The translations under genes were made by a program, and so were the position numbers. Source: an uncultured Opitutaceae bacterium (GTDB lineage Bacteria > Verrucomicrobiota > Verrucomicrobiia > Opitutales > Opitutaceae). Taken from it: 64,000 nt of DNA. The stretch spans positions 1-64,000 of the forward strand of contig CAITBM010000022.1 of assembly GCA_903890485.1 (NCBI GenBank), given 5' to 3'. The notes beneath the pieces are model-generated. The model was not told the origin of the DNA. It made no database searches and was given only the letters and a program-made list of their open reading frames with translations. Each line of letters opens with the position of its first letter. The first letter of the stretch is position 1. Below are positions 45,920-53,391 of this stretch, one piece after another.

Positions 45920-45950
45920 GTCGCTGAGTTCGGGCGGGTCATCGCAAACC
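45920..45950 (+). promoter_or_regulatory. Second candidate LytTR operator upstream of the secreted gene
   Basis: GTCGCTGAGT (from 45920) and ATCGCAAACC (from 45941) share the TCGC core with the elements before the kinase gene, and again the cores are 21 bases apart. They lie 67 and 46 bases before ATG 45987, nearly the same geometry as at 43950-43980. An AT-rich GGTTAAT, a possible -10, follows at 45974-45980. Confidence 0.45.
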
Positions 45951-45986
45951 CGAATCCACGGGCATTGCCCGCGGGTTAATGGGGCG

Positions 45987-46742
45987 ATGCGAACATTCCT
46001 GCGAATCCTCGCCCTCTGCATGGCATGGCTTCCGGCGTCCCAGGCAGGCGCCCGCGTGGAGGAGGGCCTTGCCGATGCCCGCGCCGCGCGCTCGATGCTC
46101 AGCCCGGAGTGCTGGGCTAGGATTGTGAAAATCGACAACAGCCGCGCCCGGGGGCCCTGGCGTTATGCCATCTACCCGAGGACCGTGTACGCCCTGGTTT
46201 TCGAGCTCTCCGGCATCCTTTGGATCTACACGGATGCCGAGGGGACCCAGAGCCTCTCCAGGACGCTCGGCACCCTCGAGCGGGACAAGGCCGACCCCGG
46301 GCCCCTCCTGAGGCACATCGAGCCGGGGATCGGCAGTTGGGAGTGGGTGGACGATCCTTTTGGGGCCACGGTGCCGGCGTCGGTGCATCCTCCCAAGGCC
46401 TGCGTCGAGGAAAGCCTGCGGGCACTCAATCAGAGGCTTGCCTTCGGCCGCGACACCCAGGCCCCGCAGCTCCTCTTCTATTACGTGAGCACGCCTTCCG
46501 GCAGGCTGGGGCATACCGTACTCCTTTTCCGCACGGGCCAGGGACTCGCGGCCATTGACCCCGAACTCTCGCCGGATCCGGTGGAGGTGCCCCGAAACCT
46601 GGGCAACAACCTGGTCTCGATTTCCGAGTACCTGAGGGGGGCGCCCGTCGCCTCTGCCCGGTCCCTTCCGATTGTCCCGGCTTCTCACCCGGCGCCCGGC
46701 CGGTGGGCGACCCTTCCGGCCTCCCCGGCCCCCGCGGGCTGA
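45987..46742 (+). CDS. Secreted protein of unknown function, putative LytTR target
   Basis: A 251-residue protein with a signal peptide (MRTFLRILALCMAWLPASQAG). I do not recognise the family. A cysteine in PPKACVEESLRALNQRL, a histidine in RLGHTVLLF and an aspartate in AAIDPEL occur in the order and context seen in papain-like or transglutaminase-like Cys-His-Asp folds, so a thiol hydrolase is possible but unproven. The C-terminal 30 residues are Pro/Ala-rich. It follows the LytTR regulator in the same direction by 94 bases, with its own repeat pair. Confidence 0.7.
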   Translation: MRTFLRILALCMAWLPASQAGARVEEGLADARAARSMLSPECWARIVKIDNSRARGPWRYAIYPRTVYALVFELSGILWIYTDAEGTQSLSRTLGTLERDKADPGPLLRHIEPGIGSWEWVDDPFGATVPASVHPPKACVEESLRALNQRLAFGRDTQAPQLLFYYVSTPSGRLGHTVLLFRTGQGLAAIDPELSPDPVEVPRNLGNNLVSISEYLRGAPVASARSLPIVPASHPAPGRWATLPASPAPAG

Positions 46743-46750
46743 AGGGGTCC

Positions 46751-46775
46751 CGGAAGGGCCCGCCTATCCCTTCCG
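46751..46775 (+). terminator. Hairpin after the secreted gene
   Basis: An 8-bp perfect stem (CGGAAGGG with CCCTTCCG, 9-base loop) starts nine bases after the stop of the 45987 gene. It is followed by AAACCC, without a T-tract. A plausible but weak terminator. Confidence 0.4.
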
Positions 46776-47020
46776 AAACCCGCTCATCAAAGATAGGTGT
46801 AACTTTTCGACGGATGGGGGTGTTGTGAGGTCATGCCAACCCACGGCCAGCCCGCTTTTCTGCCCTTCGACCTCGTCGAACGGGCGGTTGGGCGCTTTTT
46901 GGCCGCCCTTGGGCGCAAACGTGTTTCCCTTTGCTGGGAAGCGTGTTTCGTCACCCCTTGCTCGTTGTTAGTTGTGTTAGCGTGGGGGGGCCGTTCGCGG
47001 CCTCCCCACGCTGTGTTTTT
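46776..47020 (+). ncRNA. Candidate structured RNA or attenuating leader before the MacA-like gene
   Basis: No gene is visible here. The + strand can form several hairpins: GCCC-TTCGAC/GTCGAA-GGGC at about 46862-46885 (one bulge), CGTGTTTCCC/GGGAAGCGTG at about 46920-46945 with three G-U pairs, and a terminal 15-bp stem with one G-U pair and a TTCG loop at 46979-47012 followed by GTGTTTTT. The G-U pairs make sense only for + strand RNA. I searched by eye for SRP RNA, tmRNA and RNase P signatures and found none. It could be an independent small RNA or a leader that attenuates the exporter operon. Confidence 0.4.
46979..47020 (+). terminator. Strong UUCG-capped Rho-independent terminator
   Basis: A 15-bp stem (46979-46993 with 46998-47012, one G-U pair), the stable loop TTCG and a following GTGTTTTT make a textbook intrinsic terminator on the + strand. 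It lies 200 or more bases after the nearest upstream stop and 69 bases before the MacA-like ATG, so it ends a separate short transcript or conditionally stops the leader. Confidence 0.75.
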
Positions 47021-47089
47021 GGGGCAAGGGGCGGGTTTTGGCGGCGTGAACGTTTGACCCACCCTCAATTACCCGTGAATGCTACCTCT

Positions 47090-48490
47090 ATGTCTGCCCC
47101 CCTAACGTCCGGAACCGCCTCGGCCGCCCCTGTTGCAAAGCCGCGGAAGAAATCCAAGCTGAAGTGGTACCTGATCGGTTCCACGGTGCTGCTCGCCGTG
47201 CTGGTGGCGGTGGCCGTTGCGAAGAAACGCGGGGCCAACAACGGCATCTCGGTCACCACCGAGAAGGCCGTGAACCGCACCATCGTCCAGACCGTGACCG
47301 CCACCGGAAAGATCCAGCCCGAGGTCGAGGTGAAGATCACGCCCGAGGTGTTCGGCGAGATCGTGTCGCTTCCGCTCAGGGAGGGCGCCGTAGTCAAGAA
47401 GGGCGACGTGATCGTGAAGATTAAGCCCGATTTCTACCAGGCCCAGGTCGACCAGCAGACAGCGGCCGTGGCCGCAGCGCGATCGGCGGCGGTGAACAGC
47501 CTCGTCCAGCTCCGCAAGGCGGAGGCCGATCTTAAGAAATACCAGGACCTCTACGACCGGAAGCTGGTTTCGGACTTCGATTATGTAAGCTACAAGACGG
47601 CATTCGACGGCGCCAAGGCCAACCGCGAGTCTGCGCTCGCCCAGGTGGACGAGTCCGAGGGCATCCTCAAGCAGGCCAAGGATTCGCTGTCCAAGACCGA
47701 GATCTACTCTCCGATGGACGGCACCGTGAGCTCGCGCTCCTCGGAAGTGGGCGAGCGCGTGCAGGCGTCGACCTCATTTGCAGGAACTGAAATCATGCGC
47801 GTCGCCGACCTCAGCAAGATGGAGGTTCGCGTCAAGGTGAACGAGAACGACATCGTCAACGTTAAGGTGGGGGACCCGGTGAAGATCAACATCGACGCCT
47901 ACCCCGACCGCAAGTTCAACGGCGTGGTGCGCGAGATTGCGGCGTCCGCCGACAACAACGGGGGGACGGGGAGCGGATCGTCCGCTCAGGCTTCGGGCTC
48001 GGTTTCCGACCAGGTCACCAACTTCATCGTCAAGATCAGGGTCGCCGACAAGGAGCTCGCGCTCAGGCCGGGCATGAGCGCCACGGCCGACATCGAGACC
48101 CAGACCGTCAAGGGCGTCGTCGCCGTGCCGATCCAGAGCGTTACGGTTCGTGCGGAGGGCGGGATGACCGCCGACGACCTTGAGAAGAAGAAGGCCAAGG
48201 AGGCCAAGGAGCGCTCCGGCAACGACGTGGACGTGGCCGCGGAGAAGGAGGAGACCCGCCGCGACCGCGAAGTCCTGCAGCGGGTGGTGTTCCTGAAGGA
48301 CGGAGACAAGGCGAAGCTGGTCCACGTGGTGACGGGAATCGCCGACAACACTTACATCGAGATCAAGTCGGGCCTGAAGGCGGGCGACGAGGTCGTGTCG
48401 GGAAGCTATGCGGCGATCAGCCGCCAGTTGAAGGACGGGGCTGCCATCAAGGTTGAAAAGCCAAAGACGGACACACCGGAGGTCAAGTAG
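47090..48490 (+). CDS. MacA/HlyD-type periplasmic adaptor (membrane fusion protein)
   Basis: A 466-residue adaptor with one N-terminal membrane anchor (WYLIGSTVLLAVLVAVAVA, residues about 25-45). A biotinyl-lipoyl-like domain (PEVFGEIVSLPLREGAVVKKGD) follows. Then come an alpha-helical hairpin region (residues about 115-200), the second lipoyl half (IYSPMDGTVSS) and a beta-barrel plus membrane-proximal domain. A charged KKKAKEAKERS-rich insertion lies near residue 365. It joins an inner-membrane ABC transporter to an outer-membrane channel. ATG 47090 is used; GTG 47075 is possible. First gene of a four-gene exporter operon. Confidence 0.9.
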   Translation: MSAPLTSGTASAAPVAKPRKKSKLKWYLIGSTVLLAVLVAVAVAKKRGANNGISVTTEKAVNRTIVQTVTATGKIQPEVEVKITPEVFGEIVSLPLREGAVVKKGDVIVKIKPDFYQAQVDQQTAAVAAARSAAVNSLVQLRKAEADLKKYQDLYDRKLVSDFDYVSYKTAFDGAKANRESALAQVDESEGILKQAKDSLSKTEIYSPMDGTVSSRSSEVGERVQASTSFAGTEIMRVADLSKMEVRVKVNENDIVNVKVGDPVKINIDAYPDRKFNGVVREIAASADNNGGTGSGSSAQASGSVSDQVTNFIVKIRVADKELALRPGMSATADIETQTVKGVVAVPIQSVTVRAEGGMTADDLEKKKAKEAKERSGNDVDVAAEKEETRRDREVLQRVVFLKDGDKAKLVHVVTGIADNTYIEIKSGLKAGDEVVSGSYAAISRQLKDGAAIKVEKPKTDTPEVK

Positions 48491-48502
48491 CCTACGCCCG
48501 CC

Positions 48503-49234
48503 ATGACGCCTCCGGCCCCCGTTGAGTCGCGCACCGTGCGCCCAGTAGGACCCCTGGTCATCTCCATCGAGGGGGTGACCAAGCTCTACCACATGGGCGA
48601 CGAGACCATCCACGCCCTGCGCGGTGTCTCCCTCGAGATCCACCGCAACGAGTACCTGGCCATCATGGGCCCCTCGGGATCCGGGAAGTCCACGCTGATG
48701 AACATGCTCGGGTGCCTGGATACCCCGACGTCCGGAAAGTATGAATTCAGCGGGCAGAACGTGGCATCGATGGTCGACGACGAGCTTGCCGACATCCGTA
48801 ACCGGGAGATCGGGTTCGTATTCCAGACGTTCAACCTGCTGGCGCGCTCCGACGCCCTGAAAAACGTCGAGCTGCCCCTCATTTATGCGGGCCTGCCTCC
48901 CCAGGTGAGGCACGAGAGGGCGACCGCGGCGCTGGAAAGCGTGGGTCTGGGCAACCGGGTCCACCACAAGCCCAACGAGCTTTCGGGCGGCCAGCGCCAA
49001 CGCGTCGCCATTGCGCGCGCCCTGGTGAACCGCCCGTCCATCATCCTCGCTGACGAGCCAACGGGCAACCTGGATTCAAAGACCGGCGTTGAGATCATGG
49101 AGCTGTTCGAGGACCTCTACGAGAAGGGCAACACGCTGATCGTGGTGACCCATGAGGAGTCCATCGCCCGCCACGCACGCAGAATCATCCGACTGCGCGA
49201 TGGGCTGATCGAGAGCGACGGTCCCGTCGACTGA
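48503..49234 (+). CDS. MacB/LolD-type ABC transporter ATP-binding protein
   Basis: A 243-residue ATPase with Walker [20 protein letters not shown]-loop FVFQTFNLL, signature [15 protein letters not shown], Walker [13 protein letters not shown] and H-loop VVTHE. It belongs to the MacB/LolD group that powers FtsX-type permeases. It lies 12 bases after the adaptor gene and 14 before the first permease gene. About 20 extra residues precede the fold. Confidence 0.95.
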   Translation: MTPPAPVESRTVRPVGPLVISIEGVTKLYHMGDETIHALRGVSLEIHRNEYLAIMGPSGSGKSTLMNMLGCLDTPTSGKYEFSGQNVASMVDDELADIRNREIGFVFQTFNLLARSDALKNVELPLIYAGLPPQVRHERATAALESVGLGNRVHHKPNELSGGQRQRVAIARALVNRPSIILADEPTGNLDSKTGVEIMELFEDLYEKGNTLIVVTHEESIARHARRIIRLRDGLIESDGPVD

Positions 49235-49248
49235 CACGCCAACCCGCG

Positions 49249-50502
49249 ATGGACCGCATCCTGTACGAATTGACCGAGTCCGTTCGCATCGCGATGGCGC
49301 AGGTGCGCGCGAACAAGATGCGCTCGGCGCTGACCGGGCTCGGGGTCATCATCGGGATCGTCGCGGTAACGCTCATGGGCACGGCTATCCGCGGTATCGA
49401 CATCGGCTTCAACAAGAGCCTTGCGATGCTCGGCGACGACATCGTCTACGTTCAGAAATGGCCGTGGGGCAACGTGGAGGACTGGTGGAACTACGTGGAC
49501 CGCCCGCCCATGAAACCCGAGGACGCCGTGGCGCTGAACCGGATCTTCGACGGGACGGTGAACTCGCAGCTCCAGCTGGCCGTCTTCAGCGACGCCCGGC
49601 AGATCGCGGTCAAGGCGGGAGGGGAGAGCGTGAGCGGGGTCTACACGACCGGCGCCAATGCCGACTTTAGCCAGATCCTGGTCGCGGACTTCGAGGAGGG
49701 GCGTATGTACACGGCCACCGAGAGCGACGCCGCCCGCCAGGTGTGTGTGCTCGGTTTCGACGTCGCCCACGCCCTTTTCCCGGGGCGCTCGGCGGTGAAC
49801 CAGACCGTCATCGTCCAAGGGCAACCGTTCACCGTGATCGGCGTCCTGGTCAAGCAAGGGTCCTTCCTGGGGCTCTTCAGCATGGACAACCAGATGATCG
49901 TGCCCCTGGGCGCCTACAGGAAGTACTTCGGGATCCGCGACGACAACACCCAGATCCAGGTGAAGGTTAAGGACAAGCTGAAGCTCCAGGAGGCCCGTGA
50001 GGAGCTGACCGGGGCGCTCCGCAGGGTCCGCGGGCTGGCCCCCGGCGAACGGGACAATTTCTCCCTGAACGGGGGCGACGGGTTCAAGAAGCAGCTCGAC
50101 CCGATCAAGCAGGGCATCGCATTCGCCGGACTCTTCATCACCGGACTTTCCCTCTTCGTCGGGGCCATCGGCATCATGAACATCACCTTCGTGAGCGTGC
50201 GCGAGAGGACCAAGGAAATCGGCACCCGCAAGGCCCTGGGGGCCCGCAGGCGCACGATCCTCCTTCAGTTCCTGATCGAGGCCGTGTCCATCTGCGCGGC
50301 GGGCGGGGTCGTGGGCCTCGGCGTGACCTACGGCCTGTGCCTGGGGGTGAAGACCGCCATGCCCTCGTTTCCGCTGGAGTTTTCAGTCAGCCTGGTCGCC
50401 ACCTCGATGATCGTTGCGATCGCCACGGGCATCATTTCCGGATTCGTTCCCGCCCTCGGCGCCTCCCGCCTGGACCCCGTTGTCGCCCTGCGCTATGAAT
50501 GA
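49249..50502 (+). CDS. MacB-type ABC transporter permease (first)
   Basis: A 417-residue permease with the MacB layout: an N-terminal helix preceded by RANKMRSALTGLGVIIGI, a periplasmic MacB-PCD domain (residues about 50-270), and three C-terminal helices with the ERTKEIGTRKALGARRRTI coupling loop. It ends GASRLDPVVALRYE, typical of MacB proteins. It overlaps the next permease gene by eight bases. Having two different permease polypeptides suggests a heterodimeric exporter rather than the usual MacB homodimer. Confidence 0.93.
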   Translation: MDRILYELTESVRIAMAQVRANKMRSALTGLGVIIGIVAVTLMGTAIRGIDIGFNKSLAMLGDDIVYVQKWPWGNVEDWWNYVDRPPMKPEDAVALNRIFDGTVNSQLQLAVFSDARQIAVKAGGESVSGVYTTGANADFSQILVADFEEGRMYTATESDAARQVCVLGFDVAHALFPGRSAVNQTVIVQGQPFTVIGVLVKQGSFLGLFSMDNQMIVPLGAYRKYFGIRDDNTQIQVKVKDKLKLQEAREELTGALRRVRGLAPGERDNFSLNGGDGFKKQLDPIKQGIAFAGLFITGLSLFVGAIGIMNITFVSVRERTKEIGTRKALGARRRTILLQFLIEAVSICAAGGVVGLGVTYGLCLGVKTAMPSFPLEFSVSLVATSMIVAIATGIISGFVPALGASRLDPVVALRYE

Positions 50503-51730
50503 GATCCTAAAGATGGCCTTCGGTGCGCTCGGGGTGAACAAGCTTCGCTCCATCCTGACCATGTCGGGCATAACCATCGGGGTGTTTTCCGTGATCGGCG
50601 TCATGACGGCCGTCTCGGCGCTCCGGGGATCGATCGAGACGGGCCTGAGTTTCCTCGGCTCAAACACGTTCCAGTTCGCCAAGTGGCCCACCGGCATCAC
50701 GGGCAGCGGCACGGACTGGCAGAAGATCGAGGCCCGCAAGCGCATCACCTTCCAGCAGGCGGAGCGCTACGCCGAGATCATGAAGCCTTATGCTGAGGTC
50801 GTCTGCTTCAAGGTCTTCAACAACGACAGCCTGGTCCAGGCCACGGCGGGCGGCCACAAGACCACGCCAGGGGTCACCTTCGGCGGCACCAACGAGTACT
50901 TCCTGATCGCCAACCAGTACTCGATCGAGGCGGGCCGCAACTTCACGGGTGGCGACGTCGACATGGTGAGGCCGGTCTGCATCATCGGGCAGGACATTTC
51001 CTCGAAGCTGTTCCCGGCCCAAAACCCCATTGGAAAGACGCTCAAGGCAAACGGCCGCACATACATGGTGATCGGCACATTCGCGGCGAAGGGCACCATG
51101 TTCGGGCAGAGCGAGGATGACATCATCATGATCCCGATTTCCCGCTACCTGATGGATTTCGGCGCTGAGCGCTACTCGGTGAACATCACCACCCAGGCCC
51201 CCTCGCAGATCGCCTACAATGCGACCATGGACGAGGGGATCTCCGCGATGAGGGTCTGCCGCGGCCTGCGTCCCGAGCAGGACAACGACTTTGAGGTTTA
51301 TTCCAACGACTCGCTGATCGCCGCCTTTGCCAAGATCGCCGACGTGATCAGCGCGGGGGCCTTCATCATCAGCGCGATCGCGCTCCTGGCGGCCGGCGTC
51401 GGCATCATGAACATCATGCTGGTGAGCGTCACGGAGCGGACCAAGGAGATCGGTGTTCGCAAGGCCGTTGGCGCCCGAAAGGTCGTGATCCTCACCCAGT
51501 TTCTCGTCGAGTCGGTCGTGCTCTCGGTGACGGGCGGGCTCTTCGGGATCGTGCTCGGCACCCTGGCCGGGGACGGGCTGGCCATGTTCCTGAAGGTCTC
51601 GATTGTCTTTCCGTGGGGATGGGCCCTCACCGGCGTCATCGTTTGCTCGGTGATCGGCGTTGTCTTCGGCCTCTACCCGGCCTGGAAGGCGTCCTCCCTG
51701 GACCCGATCGACGCGCTCCGGTTCGAGTAG
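50495..51730 (+). CDS. MacB-type ABC transporter permease (second)
   Basis: A 411-residue paralogue of the preceding permease with the same organisation: VNKLRSILTMSGITIGV at the first helix, a periplasmic PCD domain, ERTKEIGVRKAVGARKVVI in the cytoplasmic loop, and a C-terminal KASSLDPIDALRFE. ATG 50495 overlaps the end of the first permease gene; the longer upstream frame is not family-like. The two permeases, one ATPase and one adaptor form an apparently complete inner-membrane exporter, but no TolC-like channel gene is adjacent. Confidence 0.93.
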   Translation: MNEILKMAFGALGVNKLRSILTMSGITIGVFSVIGVMTAVSALRGSIETGLSFLGSNTFQFAKWPTGITGSGTDWQKIEARKRITFQQAERYAEIMKPYAEVVCFKVFNNDSLVQATAGGHKTTPGVTFGGTNEYFLIANQYSIEAGRNFTGGDVDMVRPVCIIGQDISSKLFPAQNPIGKTLKANGRTYMVIGTFAAKGTMFGQSEDDIIMIPISRYLMDFGAERYSVNITTQAPSQIAYNATMDEGISAMRVCRGLRPEQDNDFEVYSNDSLIAAFAKIADVISAGAFIISAIALLAAGVGIMNIMLVSVTERTKEIGVRKAVGARKVVILTQFLVESVVLSVTGGLFGIVLGTLAGDGLAMFLKVSIVFPWGWALTGVIVCSVIGVVFGLYPAWKASSLDPIDALRFE

Positions 51731-51735
51731 CCGCC

Positions 51736-52965
51736 TTAGCCGCGGCGAATCTCGGAGCCCGTGAACCGGATCTGTATCCGGTAGACCTTCTTGAGCCGGC
51801 ATTTGACGGCCCCGGTGGACAGGTCCACATGCTCGGGCACCTCGATCCGGTGGACGTCCACCATCGCGTGGTAGCCCCGCTCCGAGAAGATATCGATCAG
51901 CATCGCGAGCGCCTTCGGGTCGTCCAGGAGGGGGTCCTCGGTGTTCACGAGCGCGGTCCCTGAGATCGCATGGCGAATGACGATCGGCATGATCTTGCGC
52001 TCGACGAAGGTGACCACGTGGCTGAACTGCGCCTCGTGCTCAAGCTCGTAGGAGTCGAGCCGCTTCACGAGCTCCTGGCGCGCGTGGACGACGATCTCGT
52101 TGGCGACCGGGATTCCCCGGAGGCGGTCGACCGTGCGCGGGTCCAGCTCGAGCGTGCTCTGGTAGTCGAGCTCGTGGAGGATGTTCTTCTCGACCTCGGG
52201 GAGCGTGCCCTGGGCGTTGACGAAGTGGTAGTGGAAGATCTCCTTCAGCTCCTGGAGCGCGTCCCACGTCTGCTCCTTGAAAACCCGGTACCTTCTCTGG
52301 GCCAGATTCTTGTCAAAGTCCGTTGCCCGCTCCTCCAGGAGCTCGCCGATGCCCGTCCGCCGGACCTCCTTGTTGTGGGAGCGCACCTCGATGCCGCGGC
52401 GCAGCTGCCGGGCCACGCTCGTGGCCTCGTCCACGAAGAGCACCATGATGTGGATCGTCGGCTGCCGGAAATGGATGCTGAGCGGGGTCTTGTAGAACTC
52501 GCGCCTGAGTGCGTGCATCTTGTCGACGAGGAGCTTCAGGCATTCGACCTGGACCTTGGTCCGGGGGAATCCGTCCAGGACCACACCGTCCCGGTATTCG
52601 GGCTTCAGCAGCCGGTCGAAGAGGAGGTCGATCACCTCGCGGTCGCCCACCATGCTGCCGGCGTCCTTGAAGCGGCGGGCCTCGGGTGAATCCAGCAGCG
52701 CGCTGATCACGACCGGCCCGCAGGTCAGGCCCCGGGCCTTGGCGATAAAGGTGGTATTGGTTCCCTTGCCGGCGCCCGGCGCACCCCCGAGCAGGATGAT
52801 CTCCTTGGGGAAGCGCAGGTTCTCGCGGCCGTACTGGGCCTCCAGGCGCTGCCACACGGCACTGAAAATGATCTGGGCGTCCTTGATCTCAAGGTCGGTG
52901 ATGCGGGGGGCAACGGGAGCCGCCGCTGCGGCATCGTTCGCTGGCTTAGCTGGTTCTGGGGGCAT
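51736..52965 (-). CDS. Large adenylate kinase-like nucleoside monophosphate kinase
   Basis: A 409-residue protein. The P-loop GGAPGAGKGTNTTFIAKARG (residues about 60-79) and the GVVLDGFPRTKVQVE segment (about 127-141) are adenylate-kinase motifs, and a LID-like region follows. It is almost twice the length of normal adenylate kinase: an N-terminal Ala/Pro stretch plus about 150 C-terminal residues of unclassified sequence with HAISGTALVNTEDP. It may phosphorylate nucleoside monophosphates or have another role. Five bases separate it from the convergent permease stop. Confidence 0.8.
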   Translation of the reverse strand: MPPEPAKPANDAAAAAPVAPRITDLEIKDAQIIFSAVWQRLEAQYGRENLRFPKEIILLGGAPGAGKGTNTTFIAKARGLTCGPVVISALLDSPEARRFKDAGSMVGDREVIDLLFDRLLKPEYRDGVVLDGFPRTKVQVECLKLLVDKMHALRREFYKTPLSIHFRQPTIHIMVLFVDEATSVARQLRRGIEVRSHNKEVRRTGIGELLEERATDFDKNLAQRRYRVFKEQTWDALQELKEIFHYHFVNAQGTLPEVEKNILHELDYQSTLELDPRTVDRLRGIPVANEIVVHARQELVKRLDSYELEHEAQFSHVVTFVERKIMPIVIRHAISGTALVNTEDPLLDDPKALAMLIDIFSERGYHAMVDVHRIEVPEHVDLSTGAVKCRLKKVYRIQIRFTGSEIRRG

Positions 52966-53391
52966 TTGAAGGGTATGCGCACGGTCAGATTCGGCACCCC
53001 CTCTGGCAAGCTTTCTATGGGAACCTGATTTGCGGGCCGCGGTCGAATCACTGTGCCATCTCGGTGGGCGTCAGCCCACGGGAGCACTTAGTTGAAGCTG
53101 GACCTGGCGGGGCCGCGCAAGCGGCCCCGCCTTGGCCTTTCTGGGGAGCTCGCGGTTTTCGGCGGCCAGCCTGCGGCAGGCTGCACCGATCTAGCGGCAG
53201 GCGGACTGGATTGCGCGATCATCGGGATTTGGCCGGGTTTTCCATCCCGCGAATCTGTCGATTCGCGGCATCTGGACCCCCTTTCGTCGCAGAATCGTGT
53301 CCGGTTTTCGACCCGGAGGATTGGATTGCGGGCAAGCAAACACAGCCCCGGGAACCGGGGCGGCTTCAAGCAAAACATACTGACCAACAAC
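52966..53391 (+). promoter_or_regulatory. Leader of the TonB-dependent receptor with tandem hairpins
   Basis: A 426-base gap without a convincing gene. Within 53064-53361 six perfect-stem palindromes occur in series: GTGGGC at 53064-53079 (loop GTCA), an 11-bp stem at 53106-53131 (loop GCAA), 7 bp at 53167-53183, 9 bp at 53247-53268 (loop TGTC), 5 bp at 53300-53317 and 7 bp at 53345-53361. The last ends 30 bases before the receptor ATG. They could be a structured mRNA leader, regulator sites or repetitive palindromic elements. The promoter of the divergent kinase gene is also here. Confidence 0.45.

Noticed and set aside
46776-47020. SRP RNA, tmRNA or RNase P RNA
   Set aside because: None of the signature conserved bases, such as the SRP GGAAG/AGCA loop, the tmRNA tRNA-like end or the RNase P GAGGAAAGTCC, could be found.
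53092-53391. N-terminal extension of the TonB-dependent receptor frame
   Set aside because: It covers the palindrome-rich leader, would place 100 residues before a perfect signal peptide, and has no family support.
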